A stretch of 64,000 bases of DNA from Halorubrum salipaludis (GTDB lineage Archaea; Halobacteriota; Halobacteria; Halobacteriales; Haloferacaceae): positions 62,001 to 126,000 of the forward strand of contig NZ_NSKC01000008.1 in assembly GCF_002286985.1 (NCBI RefSeq), given 5' to 3'. How positions within the stretch are numbered: position 1 is the first letter of the stretch; every line of letters starts with the position of its first letter. The notes beneath the pieces are model-generated. The model had not been told where the DNA came from, ran no database searches, and worked only from the letters and a program-made list of their open reading frames with translations. Position numbers and translations under genes: made by a program. Of the stretch, positions 33,053 through 42,205 are shown piece after piece.

Positions 33053-33128
33053 CCGTTCCGCCCGTTTCTTCTCACATCTGGATAGTCTGCGCCGCGAGTT
33101 GGACGTTTCTCCAACTGCGCGCGGATCG

Positions 33129-33138
33129 CCTTTATTTT
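33129..33138 (+). promoter_or_regulatory. TATA box of class III aminotransferase gene
   Basis: CTTTATTTTA lies about 31 bp before the ATG at 33165 in GC-rich surroundings. The spacing predicts a transcript beginning a few bases before the start codon. Confidence 0.55.
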
Positions 33139-33164
33139 AATCTCCCCGAGTGCCACACGCAGGC

Positions 33165-34505
33165 ATGGATCGCGACACCGCCGCCCCCGACGTGACCGAC
33201 CTCCCGGGCGACCGCGCGCGGGAGTGGGTGGAGTACCACCACGAGTCGGCCGCGCCGAGCACGTACGTCTACGAGTTCGTCTGGGACCGCACCGCGCCCG
33301 CCGAGGGCCCGTTCTGTACCGACGTCGACGGCAACGTCCTCATGGACTTCACGAGCCACGTCGCCGCCGCGCCGCTCGGGTACAACAACCCGAAGATTAT
33401 GGAGCCGCTCGCGGAGTTCGACCTCGTCGACCCGCTGAAGATCGCGGGCCAGGACTTCTACGTCGCCGGCGGCGAGTCGCCGGGCGACGGGCTCCCCGGC
33501 TCGTCCGGGCTGATGGAGCGGCTCACCGACATCACGTCCCACTACGACATGGACACCGTCTTCCTCTCGAACTCCGGGGCGGAGGCGGTCGAGAACGCGA
33601 TCAAGATCGCGTACGACGACTCCGGCGGCGCCAAACACGCCATCACCTTCGACGGCGCGTTCCACGGGCGGACGCTCGGCGCGCTCTCGCTCAACCGGTC
33701 GAAGTCCGTCTACCGCCGCGACTTCCCGGAGATAAGCGGCGTCCACGACGTGCCCTTCTGCGACGACCGGACCTGCACCGCCGAGACGTGCTCGTGCGGC
33801 TTCTTCGCCGACGGCGTCTCGCAGCTCCGGCGGAAGCTCGATCCGGATCGCGGCCACATCGACCCCGACGACGTGGCGTACCTCATCATGGAGCCGATCC
33901 AGGGTGAGGGGGGCTACCGGTTCCCCTCGGACGCGTTCGCCGACGAGGTCGCCGCCCTCGTCGACGAGCACAACATCACCCTGATCGCCGACGAGATCCA
34001 GTCGGGCGTCGGCCGCACCGGCGAGCTGTGGGGCTCGGACCACTACGCGCTCGAACCCGACGTGATCTCCAGTGCGAAGGGGCTCCGCGTCGGCGCGACG
34101 ATCTCCCGCTCGGACGTGTTCCCCGAGGAGAAGAGCCGGCTCTCCTCGACGTGGGGCGCGGGCGACATCCTCGCCTCCGCGCAGGGCGCGCTCACGCTCG
34201 ACGCGATCCGCGAGCACGACCTGCTGGACAACGCCGCGGTCCGCGGGCGACAGTTCAAGGAGACGATGCGCGACGCCGACCTCCCGGGCGTCGACGACGT
34301 GCGCGGGAAGGGGCTGATGCTCGCGCTCCAGTTCGACTCGAAGGAGCGCCGCGACGCGGCCATGAAACAGGCGTTCTCGCGGGGGCTGCTCACGCTCTCG
34401 TGCGGCTACGACGTGCTCCGCGTCCTCCCGCCGCTCGACGTCACCGAACGCGAGATAGCGCTCGGCTGCGACCTCCTCGCCGCGGCGATCGAAGACGCCG
34501 CGTAA
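33165..34505 (+). CDS. Class III PLP aminotransferase (GabT/ArgD-like)
   Basis: A 446-residue PLP-dependent aminotransferase acting on an omega-amino group (4-aminobutyrate, ornithine or acetylornithine type). Landmarks: FLSNSGAEAVENAIKIAY, FDGAFHGRTLGALSLNRSK, a Cys cluster CDDRTCTAETCSCGFF specific to this subgroup, MEPIQGEGGYRFP, LIADEIQSGVGRTGE and the PLP lysine in SSAKGLRVGATIS (about residue 305). The Cys-rich insert after residue ~195 may bind a metal. The start follows a TATA box closely, so an earlier in-frame ATG five codons upstream is not used. It stands alone; the substrate is undetermined. Confidence 0.93.
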   Translation: MDRDTAAPDVTDLPGDRAREWVEYHHESAAPSTYVYEFVWDRTAPAEGPFCTDVDGNVLMDFTSHVAAAPLGYNNPKIMEPLAEFDLVDPLKIAGQDFYVAGGESPGDGLPGSSGLMERLTDITSHYDMDTVFLSNSGAEAVENAIKIAYDDSGGAKHAITFDGAFHGRTLGALSLNRSKSVYRRDFPEISGVHDVPFCDDRTCTAETCSCGFFADGVSQLRRKLDPDRGHIDPDDVAYLIMEPIQGEGGYRFPSDAFADEVAALVDEHNITLIADEIQSGVGRTGELWGSDHYALEPDVISSAKGLRVGATISRSDVFPEEKSRLSSTWGAGDILASAQGALTLDAIREHDLLDNAAVRGRQFKETMRDADLPGVDDVRGKGLMLALQFDSKERRDAAMKQAFSRGLLTLSCGYDVLRVLPPLDVTEREIALGCDLLAAAIEDAA

Positions 34506-34541
34506 ACCCGACACCGTCGTCGAGAGCGCTTCCGTCGCGGC

Positions 34542-35171
34542 CTACCGGTCCGCGAACCACTCCGCGAACTTCTCCAACGCGCGGCCGCGGTGCGACACCG
34601 CGTTCTTCCGCTCGGTGTCCATCTCGGCGAACGTCTCGCCGTCGTGTTCGAAGATCGGGTCGTAGCCGAACCCGCCCTCCCCGCGCGGCGCGACGATCCG
34701 ACCGGGGACGTACCCCTCGAACAGCTTGACCGGGAGGGCGTCCGAGTCATCGGCGTCCGCGTCCGGTCCCGCCGCCGCGGCCGCGTCGCGGTCCCCGCGG
34801 TCGACCGGGTCAGGGCTCGCGTCGAACCCGTCGCCGTCGCAGTAGCCGAGCACGCACCGGAACGCGGCGCGGCGGTCGTCGAGGTCGGCGGCGATCTCGT
34901 GGACGCGTTCGACCCCCAGCGTCTCCTCGACGTACGAGGAGTACGGGCCGGGGAAGCCGTCGAGCCCCTCGACGAACAGCCCCGCGTCGTCGACGAGCAC
35001 CGGCTCGCCGGCGTGGCGGTACGCCTCCCGGGCGCCCTGCGCGGCGATCGGACCGAGCTCGGCCGCCTGGATCTCCGGGTAGTCGAAGTCGAGCCGCTCA
35101 ACCGAGCCGTCCCGGAGGTACCGCTCCGCCTCGTGCACCTTCCCGGGGTTCGTCGTCACGTATCTGAGCAC
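34542..35171 (-). CDS. Non-canonical purine NTP pyrophosphatase (RdgB/HAM1 family)
   Basis: Removes dITP, XTP and similar damaged nucleotides from the pool. The conserved N-terminus VLRYVTTNPGKVHEAERYL carries the TxNxxKxxE motif; VLVDDAGLFVEGLDGFPGPY (SxxxDDSGL-like) and GEGGFGYDPIFEHDGETFAE follow, then SHRGRALEKFAEWF at the end. I choose the GTG at VLRYVTTN (209 residues), because the upstream ATG would place 37 unrelated residues in front and abut the divergent gene's ATG. A ~35-residue Asp/Ala-rich insert (about residues 120-155) is unusual for the family. Confidence 0.9.
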   Translation of the reverse strand: MLRYVTTNPGKVHEAERYLRDGSVERLDFDYPEIQAAELGPIAAQGAREAYRHAGEPVLVDDAGLFVEGLDGFPGPYSSYVEETLGVERVHEIAADLDDRRAAFRCVLGYCDGDGFDASPDPVDRGDRDAAAAAGPDADADDSDALPVKLFEGYVPGRIVAPRGEGGFGYDPIFEHDGETFAEMDTERKNAVSHRGRALEKFAEWFADR

Positions 35172-35282
35172 GGATCCCGATGCGGGCGGCCGGAACGAAT
35201 ACCCGTCGGTCGCGGGCGGCGCGGTCGGTTCGACGCCCCGCTCGCCGGTACGTTTTTTGTTGATTCGTCGAAACGACAGCAT

Positions 35283-35696
35283 ATGGCCCTCCCGACGTTC
35301 GAGAAGAAGCGGCTGATCGGACTCATCGCGGTCCTCTCGTTCGGGCTCACGGCGCTTTTCGCCGTCCTCCTGCCGGGGGTCCTCGAACCGCTGATCCCGG
35401 CCACGTTCATCTTCGGCTTCCTCGTGCTCGTCCCGACGGTAGCCCTGCTCGGCGAGGACTTCCCCCTCGTCGAGTCGGAGACGGCGGACGGGGAGTCCGC
35501 GGCGGCGACGACCGGGGACCCGCTGGCGACGCTCCGCGAGCGGTACGCGTCCGGCGAGATCGGCGAGGAGGAGTTCGAGCGGAAGCTCGATCGGCTCCTG
35601 GAGACCGAGGAGCTGAACGACCGCGCCGACGGCGGGTCCGACCGCGCCGACGGCGGACGGGAGCGCGACCGAGAGCGCGACCTGGAGTTCGAGTAG
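35283..35696 (+). CDS. Membrane protein with SHOCT domain
   Basis: A 137-residue protein with two membrane helices (about residues 11-32 and 37-57), an acidic linker and a short C-terminal SHOCT module: DPLATLRERYASGEIGEEEF then ERKLDRLLETEEL. SHOCT modules are thought to help oligomerisation and are common on small archaeal membrane proteins of unknown role. The extreme C-terminus is Arg/Asp-rich and contains RADGGSDRADGG. The start follows a TACGTTTTTTG box at a suitable distance. It is divergent from the rdgB-like gene. Confidence 0.85.
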   Translation: MALPTFEKKRLIGLIAVLSFGLTALFAVLLPGVLEPLIPATFIFGFLVLVPTVALLGEDFPLVESETADGESAAATTGDPLATLRERYASGEIGEEEFERKLDRLLETEELNDRADGGSDRADGGRERDRERDLEFE

Positions 35697-35785
35697 CCAG
35701 TGCGGCCCGGCCGAGACTCGGGGGTTCCGCCGGTCCGACCCGAACGGACATCCTCTTAAGAGCCGACCGACAGGAACGGACGGAC

Positions 35786-37111
35786 ATGCTGATCGCCGGA
35801 ACCGTCATCGCCGACCCCGAGACCGTGATCCCCGACGGCGCCGTCGTCGTCGAGGGAGAGACGATCGCCGCGGTCGGCGACGCCGAGACCCTCCGCGAGG
35901 AGTACCCCGACCGCGAGCGCCGCGAGCTCGACATCGTCGCTCCCGGGCTCGTCGGCGGCCACGTGCACTCGGTGCAGTCGCTCGGTCGGGGGATCGCCGA
36001 CGACGCCGCCCTCCTCGACTGGCTGTTCGACGCCGTGCTCCCGATGGAGGCGGCGATGGACGCCGACGCGACCCGCGCCGCCGCCGAGCTCGGCTACCTC
36101 GAATGCCTCGAGTCGGGGACCACCACCGTCGTCGACCACCTCTCCGTCAACCACGCCGGAGAGGCGTTCGAGGCGGCGGTCGAGACGGGGATCCGCGCGC
36201 GGCTCGGGAAGGTGCTGATGGACAAGGAGTCGCCCGAGGGGCTGATCGAGGACACCGACGCCGCGCTCGCGGAGAGCGAGTCCCTCATCCGCGAGCACCA
36301 CGGCGCCGCCGGCGGCCGGGTGCGCTACGCGGTCACGCCGCGGTTCGCCGTCTCCTGTACCGAGGCGTGCCTGCGCGGCTGTCGCGACCTCGCGGACAGC
36401 TACGACGGCGTGACGATCCACACGCACGCGAGCGAGAACGAGGACGAGATCGCCGCCGTCGAGAAGGATACCGGGATGCGGAACGTCCTCTGGCTCGACG
36501 AAGTCGGGCTCACGGGACCGGATGTGACGCTCGCGCACTGCGTCCACACCGACGAGGCCGAGCGCGAGGTGCTCGCCGACACCGACACGGTCGTCACGCA
36601 CTGCCCCTCCTCGAACATGAAGCTCGCCTCGGGGATCGCCCCCGTGCAGGACTACCTCGACCGCGGGATCGCGGTCGCGCTCGGCAACGACGGACCGCCC
36701 TGCAACAACACGCTCGACCCCTTCACAGAGATGCGGCAGGCGAGCCTGCTCGGGAAGGTCGACGCCCGCGACCCGACCCGGCTCCCGGCGCCGACGGTGC
36801 TGGAGATGGCGACGACGAACGGCGCGCGTGCGGCCGGCTTCGACCGCCTCGGCACGCTCCGGGAAGGCCAGCGCGCGGACGTGATCGGGCTCACGACCGA
36901 CCGCACCCGCGCCACCCCCCTCCACGACCCCCTCTCGCACCTGGTGTACGCCGCCCACGGCGACGACGTGACCTTCACCATGGTCGACGGCGAGGTCCGG
37001 TACGACGACGGCGAGCACGTCGGGATCGACGCCGACGCGGTCCGCGAGCGCGCCACGCGCCACGCGAAGCGCGTGGTCGACGAGGCGGGCATCGAAACGG
37101 CCGAACTGTAG
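35786..37111 (+). CDS. Amidohydrolase: 5'-deoxyadenosine / MTA / SAH deaminase family
   Basis: A 441-residue metal-dependent deaminase of the TrzN/MTA-SAH deaminase group, predicted to deaminate 5'-deoxyadenosine-type nucleosides or related rings. Metal ligands: VGGHVHSVQSLGRG (HxH), IHTHASENEDEIAA (His and Glu) and ALGNDGPPCNNTLDPFTEMR (Asp). Between them are LAHCVHTDEAE and CPSSNMKLASGIAPV, typical of this branch. The length is normal. The first residues MLIAGTVIADPETV form the usual beta-sandwich. A CTCTTAAGAG sequence lies ~30 bp before the ATG. The exact substrate cannot be fixed by sequence. Confidence 0.92.
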   Translation: MLIAGTVIADPETVIPDGAVVVEGETIAAVGDAETLREEYPDRERRELDIVAPGLVGGHVHSVQSLGRGIADDAALLDWLFDAVLPMEAAMDADATRAAAELGYLECLESGTTTVVDHLSVNHAGEAFEAAVETGIRARLGKVLMDKESPEGLIEDTDAALAESESLIREHHGAAGGRVRYAVTPRFAVSCTEACLRGCRDLADSYDGVTIHTHASENEDEIAAVEKDTGMRNVLWLDEVGLTGPDVTLAHCVHTDEAEREVLADTDTVVTHCPSSNMKLASGIAPVQDYLDRGIAVALGNDGPPCNNTLDPFTEMRQASLLGKVDARDPTRLPAPTVLEMATTNGARAAGFDRLGTLREGQRADVIGLTTDRTRATPLHDPLSHLVYAAHGDDVTFTMVDGEVRYDDGEHVGIDADAVRERATRHAKRVVDEAGIETAEL

Positions 37112-37242
37112 CCGGTCGGCGGAGCGGTCGCGGACGGGCACGGCGGATCCCCGCCGTCACCCGAAAAACCGGTTTGATCCGAACAAATTCGGGACGAGAA
37201 TCTCCCGTTTATACCCGTTCGGGGGACGTTCGACGAGTCACC

Positions 37243-38340
37243 ATGACGGACCGATCGCGGACGACAGGCGACGACCGCTCTCAGGACGACCAGTCACCGG
37301 ACGACCAGTCTCCGGACGGGCCCACCGACGCCTTCCGGCGACGCGAGTTCGTCGCGCTCGGCGCGGGCGCAAGCGCGACGCTGCTCGCGGGCTGTGCCGG
37401 CGACGGAGGACTCTCGCCGTCCGACGGCTCGGACGGGAGCGACGGCTCGGACGACTCCGACGGCTCCGAGACGCTCACCGGCAACTTCCGACTCCTCATC
37501 AGCGACGCGCCGGCCGACATCGACGACTTCGACCAGCTGAACGTCACTCTCGACGAGGCGCGGATCTTCGAGGCGAGCGAGGGAGATGACGAGGACGACG
37601 AGGACGACGAGGAGGAGAACGACGCAGACGAGGACGAGGGCGAACAGGCCGGCAACGAGACCGAGGAGGACGACTCGCCGAACGGAACCGCGGACGAGGA
37701 CGACGACGCGGACGAGGACCCGGACGACGGGGGCGACGAGGAAGCAGACGCAGATGAAGAAGACGAGGATGACGACGAAGACGACGAATCCGAAGACGAC
37801 CGCGGCTTCACCGTCGTCGCCCTCGACGGCGCGACCGTCGACCTGACGCAGGTGATCGAAGAGGACGCCATCGCCGTGTTCGACGGTGAGATCCCGGCGG
37901 GAAGCTACGAGAAGATCGAGCTCTCCGTCACCGCGGTCGAGGGGATCGTCGACGGCGAGGAGGTCGAGGTGAAGCTCCCGAGCGAGAAGCTCCAGATCAC
38001 GAACGGGTTCGAGGTCACACCCGACGAGCCGGTCAGCTTCGTCTTCGACATCAACGTCGTCAAGCGGGGCCCGAACAACGGCTACATCCTCCAGCCCGTG
38101 ATCTCGGGGAGCGGGGTCGCCGGTCGCGATGTCGAAGTGAACGAGATCGGGGACGAGACCGACGACGAGGACGAGGATGAGGACGAAGGCGATGACGATG
38201 AGGACGAAGACGACGACGGGGAAGACGGTGCGGACGACGGCAGCGACGAAGACGAAGGCGGCGAGAGCGGCGGAAACGAGACCGACGACGGATCGAGCGA
38301 CGCCGAAAACGGGACGGCGACGAACGAGACGGAGAGCTGA
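37243..38340 (+). CDS. DUF4382 lipoprotein with two extreme acidic tracts
   Basis: A 365-residue exported protein. A Tat signal with lipobox is clear: FRRREFVALGAGASATLLAG followed by C (about residue 51). The DUF4382 domain starts at LTGNFRLLISDAPADIDDF (about 75) and resumes at FTVVALDGATVDLTQV through FVFDINVVKRGPNNGYILQP. It is split by ~70 residues that are almost only Asp and Glu, and a second acidic tract of ~65 residues ends the protein. DUF4382 domains are beta-sandwiches of unknown role. The tracts could bind cations at the surface. Composition makes homology searches misleading here, but the Tat motif and domain halves make the gene real. Confidence 0.9.
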   Translation: MTDRSRTTGDDRSQDDQSPDDQSPDGPTDAFRRREFVALGAGASATLLAGCAGDGGLSPSDGSDGSDGSDDSDGSETLTGNFRLLISDAPADIDDFDQLNVTLDEARIFEASEGDDEDDEDDEEENDADEDEGEQAGNETEEDDSPNGTADEDDDADEDPDDGGDEEADADEEDEDDDEDDESEDDRGFTVVALDGATVDLTQVIEEDAIAVFDGEIPAGSYEKIELSVTAVEGIVDGEEVEVKLPSEKLQITNGFEVTPDEPVSFVFDINVVKRGPNNGYILQPVISGSGVAGRDVEVNEIGDETDDEDEDEDEGDDDEDEDDDGEDGADDGSDEDEGGESGGNETDDGSSDAENGTATNETES

Positions 38341-38451
38341 TCCGGGTCGGCACTGACGCTGGCACCGGTACCGAAATCGCAGCCGAACCGAACGCGGCGC
38401 CCCGCGCCGATCATGCGGTCGCTTTTTGCCGAGGCGGACCCGACAGGGCGT

Positions 38452-38775
38452 ATGACCATCGACCCGTCGGAAATCGCCGATCTCATCGAGGACGGAATCC
38501 CGAACGCCGTCGCCCGCGTGACGACCCCGCGCGTCCACGACGACGAGGACGAGGACGCCCACTTCGCGGCGTGGGTCGTCTCGCCCGCCTTCGACGGGGA
38601 GTCGCTCGTCGACCAGCACCAGCGCGTGTACGACGCCGTCGGCGACCACATGACGCGGTCGGTCCACGCCCTGGAGATCAAGACGTACACGCCCGAGGCG
38701 TACGCGGAGCACGGCGACGGCGCCCTCGACGACGACCTCCGCGAGGCGGGGCTGTTCCCGGTCGAAGGGGAGTGA
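38452..38775 (+). CDS. BolA/IbaG family protein
   Basis: A 107-residue BolA-fold protein: a first helix IDPSEIADLIEDGIPNAVAR, a strand region with HFAAWVVSPAFDGESLVDQH, the recognition helix QRVYDAVGDHMTRSVHALEI and a final KTYTPEAYAEHG. BolA proteins pair with monothiol glutaredoxins in iron-sulfur handling; such a partner is not in the window. The ATG at MTIDPSE is favoured over one 13 codons upstream because the conserved fold begins there. It is followed after 10 bp by the EamA-type gene. Confidence 0.87.
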   Translation: MTIDPSEIADLIEDGIPNAVARVTTPRVHDDEDEDAHFAAWVVSPAFDGESLVDQHQRVYDAVGDHMTRSVHALEIKTYTPEAYAEHGDGALDDDLREAGLFPVEGE

Positions 38776-38785
38776 GGCCGGACCG

Positions 38786-39199
38786 ATGAACCACGTCGTC
38801 GGGCTCGCGCTGCTCGGCGCGGTCGCGTGGGGGTTCTGGGCGATATTCGCCGACGTGGCGACGCGCTCGATGGCGCCCGAAGCGGCGATGATCGTTTCCT
38901 ACACGGTCGGGATCGGCGTCGCCGGGCTGTACGTCCTCTACCGCGGGACGACCGTCCTCGGGAACGACCCGACCGCGATAGGGATCGCGGCGCTCGCCGG
39001 CGTCGCCTCCGGGATCGGCGCGGTGTCGTACTACGCCGCGCTCCAGACCGGCGCGTCCAGCGTCGCGACCACGATCACGGCGCTGTACTTCGTCGTCGCC
39101 GCGGTGCTCGGCGTCGCGGTGCTCGGCGAGTCGCTCGCGCTCAGCGACATCGCCGGCATCGGCGCCGCGGTCGTCGCCGTCGTGCTGATCGCGTACTGA
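38786..39199 (+). CDS. Half-size EamA/DMT-type transporter
   Basis: A 137-residue protein with four to five membrane helices. It is a single EamA domain: LALLGAVAWGFWAIFADVAT at the start and AIGIAALAGVASGIGAVSYY then AVLGVAVLGESLALSDIAGI, the family's typical 'LGE' end. Full DMT exporters carry two such repeats (~300 residues), so this one should work as a dimer. The substrate is unknown. It is 10 bp after the BolA gene and probably cotranscribed. Confidence 0.88.
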   Translation: MNHVVGLALLGAVAWGFWAIFADVATRSMAPEAAMIVSYTVGIGVAGLYVLYRGTTVLGNDPTAIGIAALAGVASGIGAVSYYAALQTGASSVATTITALYFVVAAVLGVAVLGESLALSDIAGIGAAVVAVVLIAY

Positions 39200-39244
39200 G
39201 CGAGGGCGTCGACTTTTAGGTGTCCGGCCACCGAACGCCGCCGC

Positions 39245-39445
39245 ATGCGACTCCCTCCCTCCCTGTTACAGCGCTTGCGGGACGCCTCGTGGCCGGTCGT
39301 CGCCCTCGTCGTCGCTCTGTTCCTCGGCGTGCAGTTCTTCCGCGGAGAGGCGGTGGCGCCGGGATTCGGTTGGGTGCTGTTGTTGTTTTTCGGCATGACG
39401 CTCGGGTTCGTCGCGCTCGCGGGGTGGACGGCGGGTGGGGAGTGA
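39245..39445 (+). CDS. Small two-helix membrane protein (66 aa)
   Basis: A 66-residue protein with two membrane helices: SWPVVALVVALFLGVQFF and GWVLLLFFGMTLGFVALAGW. A basic N-terminus (MRLPPSLLQRLRD) suggests it faces the cytosol. No family is recalled. It has a CTTTTAGGTG box ~30 bp upstream and typical haloarchaeal codon use, which supports a genuine gene. It lies 107 bp before fumC. Confidence 0.72.
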   Translation: MRLPPSLLQRLRDASWPVVALVVALFLGVQFFRGEAVAPGFGWVLLLFFGMTLGFVALAGWTAGGE

Positions 39446-39552
39446 GCTGGCGAGGACGCCGAGCGCGCGTCCGTGCGAGATCGGCTTCCCGCGGCGCGGG
39501 AACCGCGGCCGCTTCCAGTAGCTTTTACCCGGTCTCCCCGGAACGCGCACGC

Positions 39553-40962
39553 ATGGGTGAGGACTACCGCACGGAGGAGGACAGCCTCGGAGAGATGCAG
39601 GTGCCGGCGGACGCCTACTGGGGCGCACAGACCCAGCGCGCCGTCGAGAACTTCCCCATCTCGGGGATCGGGATGAGCCGCCGGTTCATCCGCGCGCTCG
39701 GGGTCGTCAAGAAGGCCGCCGCGCAGGCCAACCGCGACCTGGGCCTCGTCGACGACGACACGGCGGAGGCGATCGTCGCCGCCGCCGACGAGGTGATCGC
39801 GGGCGAGCACGACGACCAGTTCCCGGTCGACGTGTTCCAGACCGGCTCGGGCACCTCCTCGAACATGAACGCCAACGAGGTCATCGCCAACCGCGCCGCC
39901 GAGATCGCGGGCGCGGAGATCGGCGACCGGGTCGTCCACCCCAACGACCACGTCAACTACGGCCAGTCCTCGAACGACGTGATCCCGACCGCGATGCACG
40001 TCGCCTCCCTGGAGGCCGTCGAGAAGGACCTGGTGCCCGCCCTCGAGACCCTCCACGCGGAGCTTGAGGCGAAGGAGGCCGAGTTCGACGGCGTCGTCAA
40101 GACCGGCCGGACGCACCTCCAGGACGCCACCCCGATCCGGCTCGGACAGGAGTTCGGCGGCTACCGGACGCAGGTCGCGAAAGGGATCGAGCGCGCCGAG
40201 CGCGCCCAGTCGAACCTCCGCGAGCTCGCGCTGGGCGGCACCGCGGTCGGCACCGGGCTCAACACCCACCCCGACTTCCCGGAGCTGGCGGCGGAGTACA
40301 TCTCCGACGAGACGGGCACCGAGTTCCGCGAGGCCGACAACCACTTCGAGGCGCAGGCCGCCCACGACGCGATGAGCGAGGCGCACGGCGCGCTCCGCAC
40401 GATCGCGGGCAGCCTCAACAAGATGGCCAACGACCTCCGCCTGCTCGCCTCCGGCCCCCGCAACGGGCTCGGGGAGGTCGAGCAGCCGGAGAACCAGCCC
40501 GGCTCCTCGATCATGCCCGGGAAGATCAACCCGGTCGTCGCCGAGTCGGTCAACCAGGTCCACAAGCAGGTCGTCGGCAACGACGCCGCGATCTCGGCGG
40601 GGGCGGCCCGCGGCGAGATCGACTTAAACCTCTACAAGCCCGTGCTCGCGCACAACTTCCTCGAGTCGGCCGAGATCCTCTCGAACGTCGCCGCCACCTT
40701 CGGCGAGCGCTTCGTCGCGAAGCTGGAGGCCAACGAGGAGCACTGCGAGACGCGCGTCGAGCAGTCGATGGCGCTGGCGACCGCGCTGAACCCCGCGATC
40801 GGCTACGACAAGGCCTCGACGGTCGCCAAGAAGGCCCTGAAGGAGGGGAAAAGCGTCAAGCAGGTCGCCGTCGACGAGGGGTACCTCACCGCGGAAGAGG
40901 CCGACGACGTGCTCGACCCCGAGGCGATGACCCACCGCGTCATCCTCGGCGACGAGGACTGA
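39553..40962 (+). CDS. fumC: Class II fumarate hydratase
   Basis: Catalyses reversible fumarate hydration to malate in the TCA cycle. At 469 residues it is standard for class II, which needs no iron-sulfur cluster. Landmarks are MQVPADAYWGAQTQRAVENF near the N-terminus, TGSGTSSNMNANEVIANRA, VHPNDHVNYGQSSNDVIPTA, VKTGRTHLQDATPIRLGQE and the family signature GSSIMPGKINPVVAESVNQV (about residues 316-335). The ATG follows CGCACGC directly; upstream frame extension is not coding. sucC and sucD, the next TCA genes, follow on the same strand after ~100 bp. Confidence 0.97.
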   Translation: MGEDYRTEEDSLGEMQVPADAYWGAQTQRAVENFPISGIGMSRRFIRALGVVKKAAAQANRDLGLVDDDTAEAIVAAADEVIAGEHDDQFPVDVFQTGSGTSSNMNANEVIANRAAEIAGAEIGDRVVHPNDHVNYGQSSNDVIPTAMHVASLEAVEKDLVPALETLHAELEAKEAEFDGVVKTGRTHLQDATPIRLGQEFGGYRTQVAKGIERAERAQSNLRELALGGTAVGTGLNTHPDFPELAAEYISDETGTEFREADNHFEAQAAHDAMSEAHGALRTIAGSLNKMANDLRLLASGPRNGLGEVEQPENQPGSSIMPGKINPVVAESVNQVHKQVVGNDAAISAGAARGEIDLNLYKPVLAHNFLESAEILSNVAATFGERFVAKLEANEEHCETRVEQSMALATALNPAIGYDKASTVAKKALKEGKSVKQVAVDEGYLTAEEADDVLDPEAMTHRVILGDED

Positions 40963-41059
40963 GCGCCGCGGACTCCCCCGAGTCGAACACCGACTTCTGG
41001 AGCGCGATTCGCGCCGGATCGGCACCATTTAAGCCGCAGTCGGTCCGGGTTCCAAACGG

Positions 41060-42205
41060 ATGAAACTACACGAACATCAAGCGAAGACTATCTTCGCCGA
41101 CGCCGGGATCCCCGTACCGGACTCCCGGCTCGCGACGAGCGTCGACGAGGCGCTCGACGCGGTCGACGAGATCGGCTACCCGGCTGCGATCAAAGCGCAG
41201 GTCCACGTGGGCGGCCGCGGGAAGGCCGGCGGCATCAAGATCGCGACCGACCGCGAGGAGGCCGAGCAGTACGCCGAGGAGATCCTCGGCATGGACCTGA
41301 AGGGGTACACGGTCGACTCCGTGCTCGTCGAGGCGGGCGTCGACTTCGTCGACGAGCTGTACGTCGGCGTCACGATGGACCGCGGCGAGGGCAAGCCGGT
41401 CCTGATGGTCTCGACCGAGGGCGGCGTGAACATCGAGGAGGTCGCCGAGGAGAACCCCGACGCGATCGCCCGCGAACACGTCGACCCCTCCTTCGGGCTT
41501 CACCCGTATCAGGCCCGCAAAGTCGTCTACGAGGCCGGCGTCGACGCCGACGTGGCGCTCGACGTGGCCTCGATCCTCTCGACGCTGTACGACCTCTACG
41601 AGGAGAACGACGCCTCCGAGATCGAGGTCAACCCCGTCATGATCACGGGCGACCGCGACGTGATCGCCGCGGACGCCGTGATGAACATCGACGAGGACGC
41701 GCTGTTCCGCCACCCCGACCTCGAGGAGCTGGCCGAGGAGTCCTACGAGGACGACCTCGAACGCAAGGCCGGCGAGTACGGCTTCGACTACGTCCGCCTG
41801 TCGGGCAATGTCGGCATCATCGGCAACGGCGCCGGGCTCGTGATGACGACGCTGGATCTGGTCGACTACTACGGCGGCAAGCCCGCCAACTTCCTCGACA
41901 TCGGCGGCGGCGCGAAGGCAGAGCGCGTCACGCAGGCGCTCGACATGGTGTTCTCCGACGACAACGTCGACGCCGTCGTGTTCAACATCTTCGGCGGGAT
42001 CACCCGCGGCGACGAGGTCGCCAAGGGGATCAACGAGGCCTTAGAGCAGTTCGACGAGATCCCGAAGAAGGTGGTCGTCCGGCTCGCCGGCACGAACGCC
42101 GAGGAGGGGATGGAGATCCTGAACACGGACCTCGTCGAAGTCGAGAAGACGCTGGAGGACGCGGTCCAGCGCGCGGTGCAGAACGCAGAGGAGGTGACCC
42201 AATGA
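41060..42205 (+). CDS. sucC: Succinyl-CoA synthetase (ADP/GDP-forming) beta subunit
   Basis: The ATP-grasp subunit that binds nucleotide and CoA half-site for succinyl-CoA to succinate conversion. It is 381 residues: [20 protein letters not shown] at the start, [19 protein letters not shown] (nucleotide contact), [20 protein letters not shown] (metal-site Asn/Asp) and the C-terminal [20 protein letters not shown] and [20 protein letters not shown]-like ATTTAAGCCG lies ~30 bp before the start. The stop overlaps the sucD ATG by 4 bp, so the two subunits are translationally coupled. Confidence 0.97.
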   Translation: MKLHEHQAKTIFADAGIPVPDSRLATSVDEALDAVDEIGYPAAIKAQVHVGGRGKAGGIKIATDREEAEQYAEEILGMDLKGYTVDSVLVEAGVDFVDELYVGVTMDRGEGKPVLMVSTEGGVNIEEVAEENPDAIAREHVDPSFGLHPYQARKVVYEAGVDADVALDVASILSTLYDLYEENDASEIEVNPVMITGDRDVIAADAVMNIDEDALFRHPDLEELAEESYEDDLERKAGEYGFDYVRLSGNVGIIGNGAGLVMTTLDLVDYYGGKPANFLDIGGGAKAERVTQALDMVFSDDNVDAVVFNIFGGITRGDEVAKGINEALEQFDEIPKKVVVRLAGTNAEEGMEILNTDLVEVEKTLEDAVQRAVQNAEEVTQ

